Notes: a model not told the origin generated them from the letters alone. DNA of 64,000 bases from Phenylobacterium sp. CCH9-H3 (GCF_001557235.1 NZ_LSJI01000272.1:7061-71060); one strand, 5' to 3'. Numbered from the stretch's first letter, positions 28,345 to 36,937 are shown. Numbers and translations: made by a program.

Positions 28345-29286
28345 TCAGGCCGCCAGGATCTGCCGCGCCCGGGCCGCGTCGCGCATGACCTGCTCGGTCA
28401 TGATCTCGAGAGTCGCGAACTTTTCCTCGGGGCGCAGGAAGGCGATCAGGTCGGTCTCGATGACCCGGTCGTAGATGTCCTCGTCGAAGTCGAACAGCCA
28501 TACCTCCAGGAGGGGCCGGGTCACGCCCTGCACCGTCGGGTTCACCCCGATGTTGGCCACGCCCGAGAACTCGCGGCCGTCCGACAGCCGCGTACGGGTG
28601 GCGTAGACGCCGAACCTCGGCGTCACATAGTCGGCGAGATCGACGTTGGCGGTCGGGAAGCCCAGCTTGCGGCCGAGCTGGCGGCCCCGCTGCACCGGAC
28701 CCTCGATGGCGAACGGGCGCCCCAGGATCTCGGCGGCGTCCTGCGGGCGCCCGTCGCGGAGCGCCGCGCGAACCGCCGTGGACGAGAACTTGTCGCCGTC
28801 CACGTCCCCTACCGGCTCGGCGACGCTGACGCCGAAACCCAGCTCCTGGCCATAGGCCCGCATGGTCTGCGGCGTGCCGGTGCGGCCCTTGCCGAAGGAA
28901 TTGTCGAAGCCCACGGCCACGTGCCGCGCCCCCAGGCCCTGGTGCAGGACCCGGGTCGCGAACTCGCGGTCGGTCATGCCCGCCAGCTCGGCCTCGAGCG
29001 GCAGGACGTACAGCATGTCGACGTTCAGCTTCTCCAGCGCGCGGGCCTGCTGGTCGGTCTTCATCAGCCGGAACGCCGGCTCGTCGGGCCGGAAGTAGAC
29101 GCGCGGGTGCGGGTCGAAGGTGATGACCCCCAGCGGCGCGCCCAGCTCGTGCGCCGCCTGCGCGGCCAGTTCGATCACCTGCTGGTGACCGAGGTGAACC
29201 CCGTCGAAACTGCCCATGGCGACCGCCGCCCCGCGATCGCTCTGCGGCAGATCCTTCCAACCCCGAATGACCCGGATGCGCTTCAT
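28345..29286 (-). CDS. ribF: Bifunctional riboflavin kinase/FAD synthetase
   Basis: RibF makes FMN from riboflavin and then FAD. The 313-residue protein has the N-terminal nucleotidyltransferase domain (MGSFDGVHLGHQQVI, TFDPHPRVYF, SSTAVRAAL) and the C-terminal kinase domain (GRKLGFPTANVDL, GVANIGVNPTV). The start at 29286 is the first Met before the conserved IRGWKDLP. It is the upstream member of the conserved ribF-ileS-lspA-bamF block, here separated from ileS by the cspA cluster on the other strand. Confidence 0.95.
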   Translation of the reverse strand: MKRIRVIRGWKDLPQSDRGAAVAMGSFDGVHLGHQQVIELAAQAAHELGAPLGVITFDPHPRVYFRPDEPAFRLMKTDQQARALEKLNVDMLYVLPLEAELAGMTDREFATRVLHQGLGARHVAVGFDNSFGKGRTGTPQTMRAYGQELGFGVSVAEPVGDVDGDKFSSTAVRAALRDGRPQDAAEILGRPFAIEGPVQRGRQLGRKLGFPTANVDLADYVTPRFGVYATRTRLSDGREFSGVANIGVNPTVQGVTRPLLEVWLFDFDEDIYDRVIETDLIAFLRPEEKFATLEIMTEQVMRDAARARQILAA

Positions 29287-29299
29287 GCGCCCGTTTAAG

Positions 29300-29722
29300 T
29301 CATGCGGGGCGGCGCGGCGCAATCACTAGAGCTTCGCCTTCGACCACGGTCTTACCTGCGACCTCGCAGGTGGTGTCGAGGGTCACGTGCGCGCGGCTGG
29401 CGTTCAGCGTCTTCACCGTGACCCGCGCGATGACCACGTCGCCGATCTTCACCGGCCGCCGGAAGCGCAGCGACTGCGAGAGATAGATGACCCCCGGCCC
29501 CGGCAGCCGGGTGCCCAGCAGCGCCGAGATATAGGCCGCCGACAGCATGCCGTGGGCGATCCGCTCCCCGAAGGTGGTGGTCTTGGCGTACGCCTCGTCC
29601 AGGTGGACGGGATTGAGGTCGCCCGAAACCTCGGCGAACGCCTCGATATCGGCCGCGCCGACGACACGGCTCATCTCCGCCGTCTGACCGACGGACAGGT
29701 CGTCGAAATAGAAACCTTGCAC
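29300..29722 (-). CDS. MaoC family (R)-specific enoyl-CoA hydratase
   Basis: A 140-residue single hot-dog protein. It has the hydratase signature SGDLNPVHLDEAYA with catalytic Asp and His, then RIAHGMLSAAYISALLG. Such PhaJ-like enzymes form (R)-3-hydroxyacyl-CoA, linking beta-oxidation to polyhydroxyalkanoate synthesis. A GTG at 29722 is the start. It lies 13 bp upstream of ribF on the same strand and may share its transcript. Confidence 0.87.
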   Translation of the reverse strand: MQGFYFDDLSVGQTAEMSRVVGAADIEAFAEVSGDLNPVHLDEAYAKTTTFGERIAHGMLSAAYISALLGTRLPGPGVIYLSQSLRFRRPVKIGDVVIARVTVKTLNASRAHVTLDTTCEVAGKTVVEGEALVIAPRRPA

Positions 29723-29797
29723 GGCAGCTCCCCTGAAGCCGTTTTCTGCGTCTTCCGCAGCGCTGACCCGTGCTCGCCAGCGCTGCGATTCCCGCCC

Positions 29798-30661
29798 CTA
29801 CCAACCCATATCGGCTATGGCCCAGGTCGCCTGTAGGCCTTCTTGTCGCAGGAGGTCATTTATCACGTCCAGGTTGAGTCCATCGATACCCACGGTTTCG
29901 GCGCCGTGGATTCCGTTGGCCACGAAGAGGATGTCGAGCGCCCGGGCGTTGGCGCCGCGCACGTCGGTCGGCAGGCCATCGCCCACGCACAGCACCCGGG
30001 CGGGGTCGACGGCGCGCCCCAGTTCCGCCGCGGCGTGGGCCAGCGCCATTTCGTAGATCGGGGCGTAGGGCTTGCCGGCCATCACCGCGCGACCCCCCAG
30101 GCTTTCGTAGAGCTGAGCCAGCGCGCCGCCGCAGTAGATCAGCTTGTCGCCGCGTTGGACCACGATGTCGGGATTGGCGCAGATCAGCTCCAGGCCCCTG
30201 GCGACGCAGGCGATGAAGCGGTCGCGATAGTCGCCCGGCTCGTCGTTCTCGTCGTCGTAGGGTCCGGTCACCGAGATGAAGGCCGCATCCTCCGGCCCGC
30301 CCTCGTCCAACTCCAGGCCCTCGTAAAGCGGCGCGTCGCGATCGGGGCCGATCTTCCAGACCGGGCCCGGCGCGCGCTCGGCCAGCAGGACGCGGGTGGC
30401 GTCGCCGGAGGTGACGATCCGAGTCCAGGCCGCCCGGGGCACGCCCAGGGCGTCGAGCTGCTCGACGATCGGGCCGTGGGGACGGGGCGCGTTCGAGATC
30501 AGGATCACCGGCCCCACCTCGGCCCGGAAGCGAGCCAGGGCCGCGCACGCGGCGGCGAAGCTCTCCCGGCCGTTGTGGATCACGCCCCAGACGTCGCAGA
30601 GGAGGACGTCATAGCGGCCGGCGAGCTCGGAGAGCCCCTGGATCGGGGTGGGGGAGGTCAT
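29798..30661 (-). CDS. HAD superfamily class IIA phosphatase (TIGR01459 type)
   Basis: A 287-residue HAD hydrolase. It shows motif I LLCDVWGVIHNG (nucleophile Asp), motif II ISNAPRP, the class IIA cap, and GKPYAPIYEMAL followed by VGDGLPTDVRGA (acidic motif). The length and DVWGVIHNG signature fit the alphaproteobacterial TIGR01459 subfamily, whose substrate is unknown. The start at 30661 is the ATG giving the usual leader. It lies between tipF and the MaoC gene. Confidence 0.87.
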   Translation of the reverse strand: MTSPTPIQGLSELAGRYDVLLCDVWGVIHNGRESFAAACAALARFRAEVGPVILISNAPRPHGPIVEQLDALGVPRAAWTRIVTSGDATRVLLAERAPGPVWKIGPDRDAPLYEGLELDEGGPEDAAFISVTGPYDDENDEPGDYRDRFIACVARGLELICANPDIVVQRGDKLIYCGGALAQLYESLGGRAVMAGKPYAPIYEMALAHAAAELGRAVDPARVLCVGDGLPTDVRGANARALDILFVANGIHGAETVGIDGLNLDVINDLLRQEGLQATWAIADMGW

Positions 30662-30724
30662 GGCCGCGCCGGTAGCACACTCCTCCACGCCCGCGAAGCG
30701 AGGGGGCGGGGAAAGCGCGCGGCC

Positions 30725-31972
30725 TCAGGCGGCGGCGCGACCGCGCAGACGCTCGACGTTCGAAGGCGGCGGTGCGCCGGCCTCGGCGAGGACGTCGTTC
30801 TTGATGGCGCGAGGCTCGCCGAACAGGTGCCCCTGGCCCAGCTGGATATCGAGGTCCAGGATGTCCACCACCTGCCGCTCGCTCTCCACCTTCTCGGCGA
30901 CGAGATCGACGCCGTAGCGACGCAGCAACAGGGCGAAGTCCTCGGCGGCCAGGTCGGGCATCGAGCGCAGCACCAGCCGGTCGTCCACCTCGGTCAGCTC
31001 GTCCAGCAGGGTCTGGGCGGCCACCTTCACGAACTTCACGTCCGAGCGCGTCAGGTCCTGCAGGTCGAGGTCGAGATTGGTGACCTTGTCGATCGAGAAC
31101 CGGAAGCCGAGGTCGGCGAGGCGGGCCATGTTGCGCGCCTGGACCGCGTTGCGGCCCTCGAACGCGGCCTGCCCCACCTCGAACACCAGGGCCGGGGCCA
31201 GGTCGCGGTTGGCGCGCAGCAGGTCGAGGAACTGGGGGAAGAACTCGTCGTCACCCAGGCTGGACATCGAGATGTTGCAGAAGATGCCGACCCGACGGTC
31301 CTGGCGCGCCAAGCGCCGAACGATCTGCACGCAGCGGAACAGCAGCAGGTTGTCGATGGCGGTGACCAGCCCGGCGGGCTCGGCCACGGCCAGGTACTCG
31401 GCCGGCATGATCACCTGGCCCGAGGCGTCACGCAGGCGCGAGAAGCTCTCGTAGAAGACCGTCTTGCGCTGGGGCAGGCCCACGACCGGCTGCAGGTAGA
31501 GATCGACGCGGTTCTCGGAGAGCGCCTCGCGGACGATCTCCATCATGCCGCGGGGCGGGCGCAGGTCCTGGCCGCCGCGGGCCGCGAGGTAGGGAGCCTG
31601 GGGCTCGTCGAACCGCCGGCTCATCTTCTGGACCAGCTTCTCCAGCAGGTGGACCTCGCCGGACAGTTCGCTCGAGCGGGACTTGTCGGCCTCGACCACG
31701 GAGGCGACCTCGGTCAGCCGCCCGTCGATGCGGACCACCTGGTCCAGCAGGATGCGGTGGGCGTCGCGCACCGCCTCAACCTCACCGCGGATCTCACGCA
31801 TCTCCAGGAAGCGCATGATCATGCCGTGCGAGGCCAGGCACAGGCCGAAGCAGCCCATCATGGACGAAACGGCCACGCCCCAGCCCATGCCGTTGCGCCA
31901 TAGGCTCAGCGCAACGATCAGCGAGAGGCAGAGATAGGTCGCACAGAGGAGCGCGAGAGTGAGCCGCCGCAT
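30725..31972 (-). CDS. tipF: Flagellar assembly c-di-GMP receptor TipF (degenerate EAL domain)
   Basis: A 415-residue membrane protein. Two helices (about residues 3-20 and 30-52) are followed by a coiled coil (about 60-120) and an EAL domain (about 150-400). EAL-domain key sites are altered: EAL reads ESF (YESFSRL), the DDFG loop reads DKVT, and AEGVE reads AEKVE, so it should bind c-di-GMP without cleaving it. This architecture matches Caulobacter TipF, which marks the new pole and recruits flagellar parts. A CtrA-like TTAACCAT half-site lies 59 bp upstream. Confidence 0.82.
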   Translation of the reverse strand: MRRLTLALLCATYLCLSLIVALSLWRNGMGWGVAVSSMMGCFGLCLASHGMIMRFLEMREIRGEVEAVRDAHRILLDQVVRIDGRLTEVASVVEADKSRSSELSGEVHLLEKLVQKMSRRFDEPQAPYLAARGGQDLRPPRGMMEIVREALSENRVDLYLQPVVGLPQRKTVFYESFSRLRDASGQVIMPAEYLAVAEPAGLVTAIDNLLLFRCVQIVRRLARQDRRVGIFCNISMSSLGDDEFFPQFLDLLRANRDLAPALVFEVGQAAFEGRNAVQARNMARLADLGFRFSIDKVTNLDLDLQDLTRSDVKFVKVAAQTLLDELTEVDDRLVLRSMPDLAAEDFALLLRRYGVDLVAEKVESERQVVDILDLDIQLGQGHLFGEPRAIKNDVLAEAGAPPPSNVERLRGRAAA

Positions 31973-32030
31973 GGATCCTGTTCCGAATCACCCGGAGTAT
32001 CCGCTGTGGTTACCGGGCTCGTCGAATTCA

Positions 32031-32038
32031 TTAACCAT
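32031..32038. promoter_or_regulatory. Possible CtrA half-site upstream of tipF
   Basis: TTAACCAT matches the half-site of the CtrA cell-cycle regulator. It lies about 59 bp in front of tipF, a gene expected to be cell-cycle controlled. The second TTAA nearby overlaps the DoxX stop codon with the wrong spacing. Confidence 0.4.
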
Positions 32039-32057
32039 GCCCCGGGTTCGGGATTGG

Positions 32058-32471
32058 TTAACGCCGAATCGGGAAGAGCCGCCTCAGCTCGGGATCGCGC
32101 AGCCAAAGGCCGCCCCAGGCGAATACCGCGAGGTAGGGCCCGAACAGCATATGGCTGAAGAGCGGGTTGCCGTTCAGGTAGTGGACCGCGCAGGTCCCGC
32201 CCATCAGAGCGGTCACCAGCACCGCACCCAGCACCGCGGTGCGCGGCACGAGATAGAGCGCCAGGATCGCGGCTTCCATCACCCCGATGCCGAAGCCGCT
32301 GCCGGCCGGCAGACCGAGCGCGGCCTCGGCCTTGGCGACCTCGGGGTGGCCGGCCAGCTTGATGCCGGCGTCGAAGATCATGAAGGCGGTGAAGAGGCCG
32401 GTGAGGGTCCAGCCGGCGAGGGTCATCGCCCGGCCGTTCGCTGGCCGGGCGGAGAGTGCAAAGTCGGTCAT
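32058..32471 (-). CDS. DoxX-like integral membrane protein
   Basis: A 137-residue protein with four predicted helices (MTLAGWTLTGLFTAFMIFDAG, GVMEAAILALYLVPRTAV, AVLVTALMGGTCAVHYL, LAVFAWGGLWL). The pattern FDAGIKLAGHPEVAKAEAALGLP is typical of DoxX-like proteins of unknown function. It is the last gene of the YCII-sigma-VOC-DoxX cluster, separated from the VOC gene by 74 bp with a large hairpin. Confidence 0.8.
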   Translation of the reverse strand: MTDFALSARPANGRAMTLAGWTLTGLFTAFMIFDAGIKLAGHPEVAKAEAALGLPAGSGFGIGVMEAAILALYLVPRTAVLGAVLVTALMGGTCAVHYLNGNPLFSHMLFGPYLAVFAWGGLWLRDPELRRLFPIRR

Positions 32472-32494
32472 TCCCGATCCTTGGTGAAGGTGGG

Positions 32495-32527
32495 GCCCGC
32501 GGCCGGCGGGGGAGGGCGGCCGCGGGC
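32495..32527 (-). terminator. Strong hairpin between VOC and DoxX genes
   Basis: GCCCGCGGCCG (32495-32505) pairs perfectly over 11 bp with CGGCCGCGGGC (32517-32527) around an 11-base loop. No T-tract follows, so it may be an mRNA-processing or attenuation hairpin and not a full terminator. Confidence 0.5.
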
Positions 32528-32545
32528 GCGCCTGCCGCCGCGTTC

Positions 32546-32968
32546 CTACGCGGCCGGCTGATCGAAAGCCCAGACGAACCCGAACGGGTCGCGCACCTGG
32601 CCCCAGATGTCGCCCCAGAACATTTTCTGCGGGGGAACCAGGGCCTCGCAGCCGGCGGCGACGGCGCGGTCGAACCACGCCTGGCAGTCGCCGACGATCA
32701 GCTGCATCGTGAACGCGGCTGGCGCTTCCTTCGCATGCCCGTGCTCGGGGTAGAAATCGCCCAGCATCACCGACGAGCCGTTGATGTAGAGGTGGATGTG
32801 CATGGTCCGCCCCTTGTCGTCGGCCGGGTGGGCGAAGGCGGTTTCGGCCGCGAAGGCCTTCTTGTAGAAGTCCGCCGCCTTCAGCGCGCCGTCGACGGCG
32901 AGGTAGGCGACGACGCCACCCTTGGTCTCGACCTGCGGCACGGCGGGCGCTTCAGCTGCTTCAGACAT
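32546..32968 (-). CDS. VOC family protein (PhnB/glyoxalase-like)
   Basis: A 140-residue vicinal-oxygen-chelate fold protein with GGVVAYLAVDGALKAADFYK, LYINGSSVMLGDFYPEHG and the closing WGQVRDPFGFVWAF, the PhnB-like signature. Function in this setting is unknown. GAGGAGCTCGAG precedes the ATG, but the site is overlapped by a CCTCTGG/CCAGAGG hairpin (32977-32999) that could hide it. It follows the sigma gene by 68 bp and is probably part of its operon. Confidence 0.85.
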   Translation of the reverse strand: MSEAAEAPAVPQVETKGGVVAYLAVDGALKAADFYKKAFAAETAFAHPADDKGRTMHIHLYINGSSVMLGDFYPEHGHAKEAPAAFTMQLIVGDCQAWFDRAVAAGCEALVPPQKMFWGDIWGQVRDPFGFVWAFDQPAA

Positions 32969-33036
32969 CTCGAGCTCCTCTGGCTTGCTTGCCCAGAGGA
33001 CGATCGGCGCGGCGCAGATCCGACAACCGGCGCCAA

Positions 33037-34314
33037 CTATTTCGCGCGCGTGGCCGCCCGTTCGTCCGGCGGGGGATGGTCGGCCATCAGCCGGTCCAGG
33101 TGCTGGCGGATGTGCGACGCCTCGGCGGCGGTGTTGGCCAGGGCGATGGCGCGGTCGAAGGCCGTACGCGCCTCGGCATGGCGTCCCAGTTCCAGGTTCA
33201 GGGCCCCCGTCAGGCCGTGGAAATGGAAATAGCCCGAGAGCTTGTCCGCCAGCGGGGCGATCATCTCCAGCGCCGCCTCCGGCCCGGCCACCTTGCTCAC
33301 GGCGACGGCGCGGTTGAGCGTGACCACCGGCGACGGCGTCAGCCGTTCCAGGCTGGCGTACAGCCGGTCGATCTGGGCCCAGTCGGTGTCGGCCGGGGTC
33401 GGGGCGCGGGCGTGGAGGGCGGCGATGGCGGCCTGGACCTGATAGGCGCCCGGCCGGCGATGCCGCATGGCCTTGTCGATCAGGGCCAGACCCTCGTTGA
33501 TCATCGGCCGGTTCCACAGCGAGCGATCTTGGTCCTCCAGCAGTACGATCTGGCCCTCGGCGTCGAACCGGGCCGGGGTGCGGGCATGCTGGATCAGCAT
33601 CAGCGCCAGCAGGCCCATGATCTCGGGCTCGGTCTGGTAGAGCCGCAGCAACAGGCGGGCCAGCCGGATCGCCTCGCCGCACAGCTGGGCGCGCGCGGGG
33701 TTGTCGCCGGCGGAGTAGCCTTCGTTGAAGACCAGGTAGAGCATGGCCGCCACAGCCGCGAGCCGCTCGGCCCGCTCGACCGGGCCCGGGGTGGCGAACT
33801 CGGCGTCTCCGGCCGCCACGCGGGCCTTCGCGCGGGTGATCCGCTGCTCCATCGCCGACTCCGACGCCAGGAAGGCGCGGGCGATCTGCTTCACCGACAG
33901 GCCGGACACGATCCGCAGCGCCAGGGCCACCTGCTGGGTGGCGGGCAGGTCGGGGTGGCAGCAGATGAACAGCAAGCGCAGCACGTCGTCGCGGTAGTCG
34001 GACGCGTCGATCTGCTCGGCGACGCGCGTTTCGGCGTCGTCCAGGTCCGAGAGCGTGTCCTCGGGCGGCAGCTCGGTCTGGCGCGAGCGCTTGCGCACGC
34101 CGTCCAGGGCGGCGTTGCGGCCGACCATGATCAGCCAGGCGGCGGGATCGCGGGGCGGCCCGTTCCGCGGCCAGTTGTTCAGCGCCCGCAGGCAAGCGTC
34201 CTGGAAGGCCTCCTCCGCGGTGTCCAGGTCGCGGAAGTAGCGCAGGAGCGCGCCGACGGCCTGGGGCCGCGCGGCCGAGATCGCCGCGTTGATCCAGGCC
34301 AGGTCATGGCTCAT
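33037..34314 (-). CDS. ECF42-type RNA polymerase sigma factor
   Basis: A 425-residue sigma factor, far longer than a usual ECF. Residues about 1-170 carry sigma2 (AFQDACLRALNNWPRNGPP) and sigma4 (VRIS-like GLSVKQIARAFLASESAMEQRITRAK). The rest is a helical extension (DUF6596/TPR-like, with LYLVFNEGYSA). Such factors lack an anti-sigma and pair with DGPF (YCII) proteins, exactly the gene overlapping upstream by 4 bp. It probably recognises the TGTCGG-N17-CGTC promoter in front of that gene. Confidence 0.9.
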   Translation of the reverse strand: MSHDLAWINAAISAARPQAVGALLRYFRDLDTAEEAFQDACLRALNNWPRNGPPRDPAAWLIMVGRNAALDGVRKRSRQTELPPEDTLSDLDDAETRVAEQIDASDYRDDVLRLLFICCHPDLPATQQVALALRIVSGLSVKQIARAFLASESAMEQRITRAKARVAAGDAEFATPGPVERAERLAAVAAMLYLVFNEGYSAGDNPARAQLCGEAIRLARLLLRLYQTEPEIMGLLALMLIQHARTPARFDAEGQIVLLEDQDRSLWNRPMINEGLALIDKAMRHRRPGAYQVQAAIAALHARAPTPADTDWAQIDRLYASLERLTPSPVVTLNRAVAVSKVAGPEAALEMIAPLADKLSGYFHFHGLTGALNLELGRHAEARTAFDRAIALANTAAEASHIRQHLDRLMADHPPPDERAATRAK

Positions 34315-34703
34315 GCGGCGACCACCCCCTTGGCCACGGCGTCCGGCGAGCCGGGGTTGTAGACGGCCAGGGGACGGATCTCGTAGGCGCCGCCGGGATT
34401 GGCCTCGCCCAGGTCCCGGGCGACCTGCAGCGCCTCGTCCAGGTCGGCCACGTCGATGATGTAGATGCCCAGCAGCTGTTCCTTGGTCTCGGCGAACGGG
34501 CCGTCGATCACCAGGGGCGGGTCGCTCTTGCGGAAGGTGGTGGCGGCCGTGGTGGGGAGCAGCCGCAGCGACGGGCCCAGCTTGCCCGCGGCCTCCAGGC
34601 GGTCGCGTACGACGCCCAGGCGCTGCATCACCTCGCCGTCCTGCTTCTTGTCCCAGGCCCAGACGACGTCCTCGTCGTTGTAGCAGAGCAGGGCGTACAG
34701 CAT
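34311..34703 (-). CDS. YCII-related (DGPF) protein
   Basis: A 130-residue protein with the YCII fold. It has MLYALLCYNDEDVV, the characteristic DGPFAETKEQLLGIYIID motif and DLDEALQVARDL. Proteins of this type are the fixed partners of ECF42 sigma factors; their activity is unknown. The stop codon overlaps the sigma start (ATGA), implying translational coupling. It is the first gene of the operon and carries the ECF-type promoter. Confidence 0.9.
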   Translation of the reverse strand: MLYALLCYNDEDVVWAWDKKQDGEVMQRLGVVRDRLEAAGKLGPSLRLLPTTAATTFRKSDPPLVIDGPFAETKEQLLGIYIIDVADLDEALQVARDLGEANPGGAYEIRPLAVYNPGSPDAVAKGVVAA

Positions 34704-34730
34704 TTTCGGGGCCTCCTCGTTCGTCCCTAG

Positions 34731-34757
34731 GACGGCGGAGAATGCCCCAGCCCGACA
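34731..34757 (-). promoter_or_regulatory. ECF42-type promoter of the YCII-sigma operon
   Basis: On the minus strand TGTCGG (34752-34757) and CGTC (34731-34734) are 17 bp apart and 28 bp before the YCII start. This fits the TGTCG...CGTC pattern reported for ECF42 targets, recalled from memory, and suggests autoregulation. Confidence 0.65.
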
Positions 34758-34773
34758 GGCGGGCGCAAAAAGA

Positions 34774-35652
34774 TCAGCGCGTCGGGACGGGTTTGTCGCC
34801 GCGGTAGTCGTAGAAGCCGCGGCCCGACTTGCGGCCCAGCCAGCCGGCCTCGACGTATTTCACCAGCAGCGGGCAAGGCCGGTACTTGGAGTCCGCCAGG
34901 CCCTCGTACAGGACGTTCATGATCGACAGCACCGTGTCGAGGCCGATGAAGTCGCCCAGCTCCAGAGGTCCCATCGGGTGGTTGGCGCCGAGCCGCAGGG
35001 CCGTGTCGATGGCGTCGACCGTGCCGACGCCCTCGTAGAGGGTGTAGATCGCCTCGTTGATCATCGGCACCAGCACGCGGTTGACGATGAAGGCGGGGAA
35101 ATCCTCGGCGTTCGAGGTGGTCTTGCCCAGCGACTGCGCGAAGCTGACGGCCAGTTCGTAGGTGTCGGCGTCGGTGGCGATGCCGCGGATGATCTCCACC
35201 AGCTTCATGACCGGCGCGGGGTTCATGAAGTGCAGGCCGATGAACTTGCCGGGCCGGTCGGTGGCGGAGGCGAGGCGGGTGATCGAGATCGAGGACGTGT
35301 TCGACGCCAGCAGCGTATGCGGCGTCAGGTGGGGCTGCAGCGCCTTGAAGATCGTCTTTTTGGTCTCTTCATTCTCGGTGGCCGCTTCGATGGCCAGGTC
35401 GGTCTTGCCGATGTTCTGCAGTTCCGCCGCCGGCTTGATGCGCGCGATGGCGGCTTCCATGGCCGCATGCTCGATGATCCCGCGCGAAACCTGCCGGGCC
35501 ATGTTCTTCTCGATCTGGGCGATCCCCTGGTCGATCCGCTCGGGGCTCACATCGTGGAGCAACACGTCGTAGCCGCCGAGGGCGCAGACGTGGGCGATGC
35601 CGGAACCCATTTGACCGGCGCCGATGACGCCCACCGTCTTGATGTCAACCAC
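34774..35652 (-). CDS. hbd: 3-hydroxybutyryl-CoA dehydrogenase
   Basis: A 292-residue NAD-dependent enzyme converting 3-hydroxybutyryl-CoA to acetoacetyl-CoA. It has the Rossmann loop GAGQMGSGIAHVCALGG, the catalytic LHFMNPAPVMKLVEI with His, and DFPAFIVNRVLVPMINEAI. Located near etfBA and other acyl-CoA genes, it fits short-chain fatty acid or polyhydroxybutyrate metabolism. The upstream region has a tandem 17-bp repeat and a PhaR-like palindrome. Confidence 0.94.
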   Translation of the reverse strand: MVDIKTVGVIGAGQMGSGIAHVCALGGYDVLLHDVSPERIDQGIAQIEKNMARQVSRGIIEHAAMEAAIARIKPAAELQNIGKTDLAIEAATENEETKKTIFKALQPHLTPHTLLASNTSSISITRLASATDRPGKFIGLHFMNPAPVMKLVEIIRGIATDADTYELAVSFAQSLGKTTSNAEDFPAFIVNRVLVPMINEAIYTLYEGVGTVDAIDTALRLGANHPMGPLELGDFIGLDTVLSIMNVLYEGLADSKYRPCPLLVKYVEAGWLGRKSGRGFYDYRGDKPVPTR

Positions 35653-35689
35653 AGGCCTGGATCCTTCAGAGCGCTTGCCGCTTTTTGTG

Positions 35690-35720
35690 GCAGCTTTCTA
35701 ACAGTCGCAGCTTTCTAACA
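35690..35720. repeat. Two tandem 17-bp repeats upstream of hbd
   Basis: GCAGCTTTCTAACA occurs at 35690-35703 and 35707-35720, a period of 17 bp. It lies 38-68 bp in front of the hbd start on the promoter side, where two equal protein-binding sites or a duplicated promoter element could sit. Confidence 0.7.
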
Positions 35721-35749
35721 TCTGTATGGCGCACTGCGGCAAGGGGAAT

Positions 35750-35764
35750 TGCTGCGTCGCAGCA
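35750..35764. promoter_or_regulatory. PhaR-like palindrome
   Basis: TGCTGCG-T-CGCAGCA is a perfect 7-bp inverted repeat containing CTGC-N3-GCAG, the pattern recognised by PhaR regulators of polyhydroxyalkanoate genes. It lies about 100 bp upstream of hbd. The surrounding 35653-35930 contains no supported gene. Confidence 0.5.
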
Positions 35765-35930
35765 GATCGGGCGCGCTGCGGGGATTCCGAGACACGCGCG
35801 GCGACCACCTCGGACAACAACCCTGCGCGGAGGGCGGCGATGGGTCGCAACTTCCGGCTGTTTCGGGGGCGACGATCCCGGCGCTCAGTTCCGAGGCGAC
35901 CTGCCTGTCGAACAGGCGCGCCGGCCGCCA

Positions 35931-35963
35931 AAACGAAAAGGGGCGGCCCTTCCGGACCGCCCC
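35931..35963 (-). terminator. Intrinsic terminator of etfBA
   Basis: On the minus strand GGGGCGGTCC-GGAA-GGGCCGCCCC (35940-35963, one mismatch) is followed by TTTTCGTTTT. It begins 30 bp past the etfA stop codon. Confidence 0.85.
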
Positions 35964-35992
35964 TTCGCTTTGCTCGGCGATGGCTCCGCGGC

Positions 35993-36937
35993 CTATTTGC
36001 CGGCGGCGGCCAGGGCGCTCATCAGTTCGGGCACGGCGGCCTTGTAGTCCGCCACGAGGCCGTAGTCGGCCACCTGGAAGATCGGCGCGTCGGGGTCCTT
36101 GTTGATCGCCACGATCACCTTGGAGTCCTTCATGCCGGCGAGGTGCTGGATCGCGCCGGAGATGCCGATGGCGACATAGAGCTCCGGGGCGACGACCTTG
36201 CCGGTCTGGCCCACCTGGTAGTCGTTCGGCGCGTAGCCGGCGTCCACCGCGGCGCGGCTGGCGCCCACGGCGGCCCCCAGCTTGTCGGCCAGCGGCTCGA
36301 TCACGGCCTGGAACTCCTCGGCCGAGCCCATGGCGCGACCGCCGGAGACCACGATCTTGGCGGCGCCCAGGTCCGGGCGGGCCGACTTGACGATCTGCTG
36401 GTCGACGAAGTGGCTCTTGGCCGGGGCGGCGGGCGCCGAAACGCTCTCAACCTTGGCCGAGCCGCCTTCAGCCGCCGCCTTGAAGGCGGTCGGGCGAACC
36501 GTCAGCACCTTCTTGGCGTCCGACGACTGGACGGTCTCCAGCGCGTTGCCGGCGTAGATCGGGCGCACGAAGGTGTTGGCGTCCACCACCTCGATCACGT
36601 CCGAGATCTGGGCCACGTCCAGCTTGGCCGCGACGCGCGGGCTGAAGTTCTTGCCCTGGGTCGTGGCGGGCGTCAGCACCGCGTCGTAGGCGCCCATCAG
36701 GCCGACGACCACGTCCTGGAACGCCTCGGCCAGGCCCTGGCCCAGCTCGGCGCTCTCGGCGGTCAGCACCTTGCGCACGCCGGCGATCTTGGCGGCCTCG
36801 GCGGCGACCGCGGCGGTGTTGGTCCCGGCGACCAGGACGTCCACGTCGCCCGAGATCGCCAGGGCGGCGGTCACGACCTTGTGGGTGTTGTCCTTGAGGG
36901 CGGAGTTGTCGTGATCGGCGACGACGAGAACGGACAT
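35993..36937 (-). CDS. etfA: Electron transfer flavoprotein, alpha subunit
   Basis: The FAD-binding subunit of ETF, which collects electrons from acyl-CoA dehydrogenases and delivers them to ETF-ubiquinone oxidoreductase. The 314-residue protein has the N-terminal ETF fold and the C-terminal FAD motif ([34 protein letters not shown] minus last residues, and [19 protein letters not shown] region). It overlaps etfB by one base (TAATG). A terminator follows. Confidence 0.96.
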   Translation of the reverse strand: MSVLVVADHDNSALKDNTHKVVTAALAISGDVDVLVAGTNTAAVAAEAAKIAGVRKVLTAESAELGQGLAEAFQDVVVGLMGAYDAVLTPATTQGKNFSPRVAAKLDVAQISDVIEVVDANTFVRPIYAGNALETVQSSDAKKVLTVRPTAFKAAAEGGSAKVESVSAPAAPAKSHFVDQQIVKSARPDLGAAKIVVSGGRAMGSAEEFQAVIEPLADKLGAAVGASRAAVDAGYAPNDYQVGQTGKVVAPELYVAIGISGAIQHLAGMKDSKVIVAINKDPDAPIFQVADYGLVADYKAAVPELMSALAAAGK

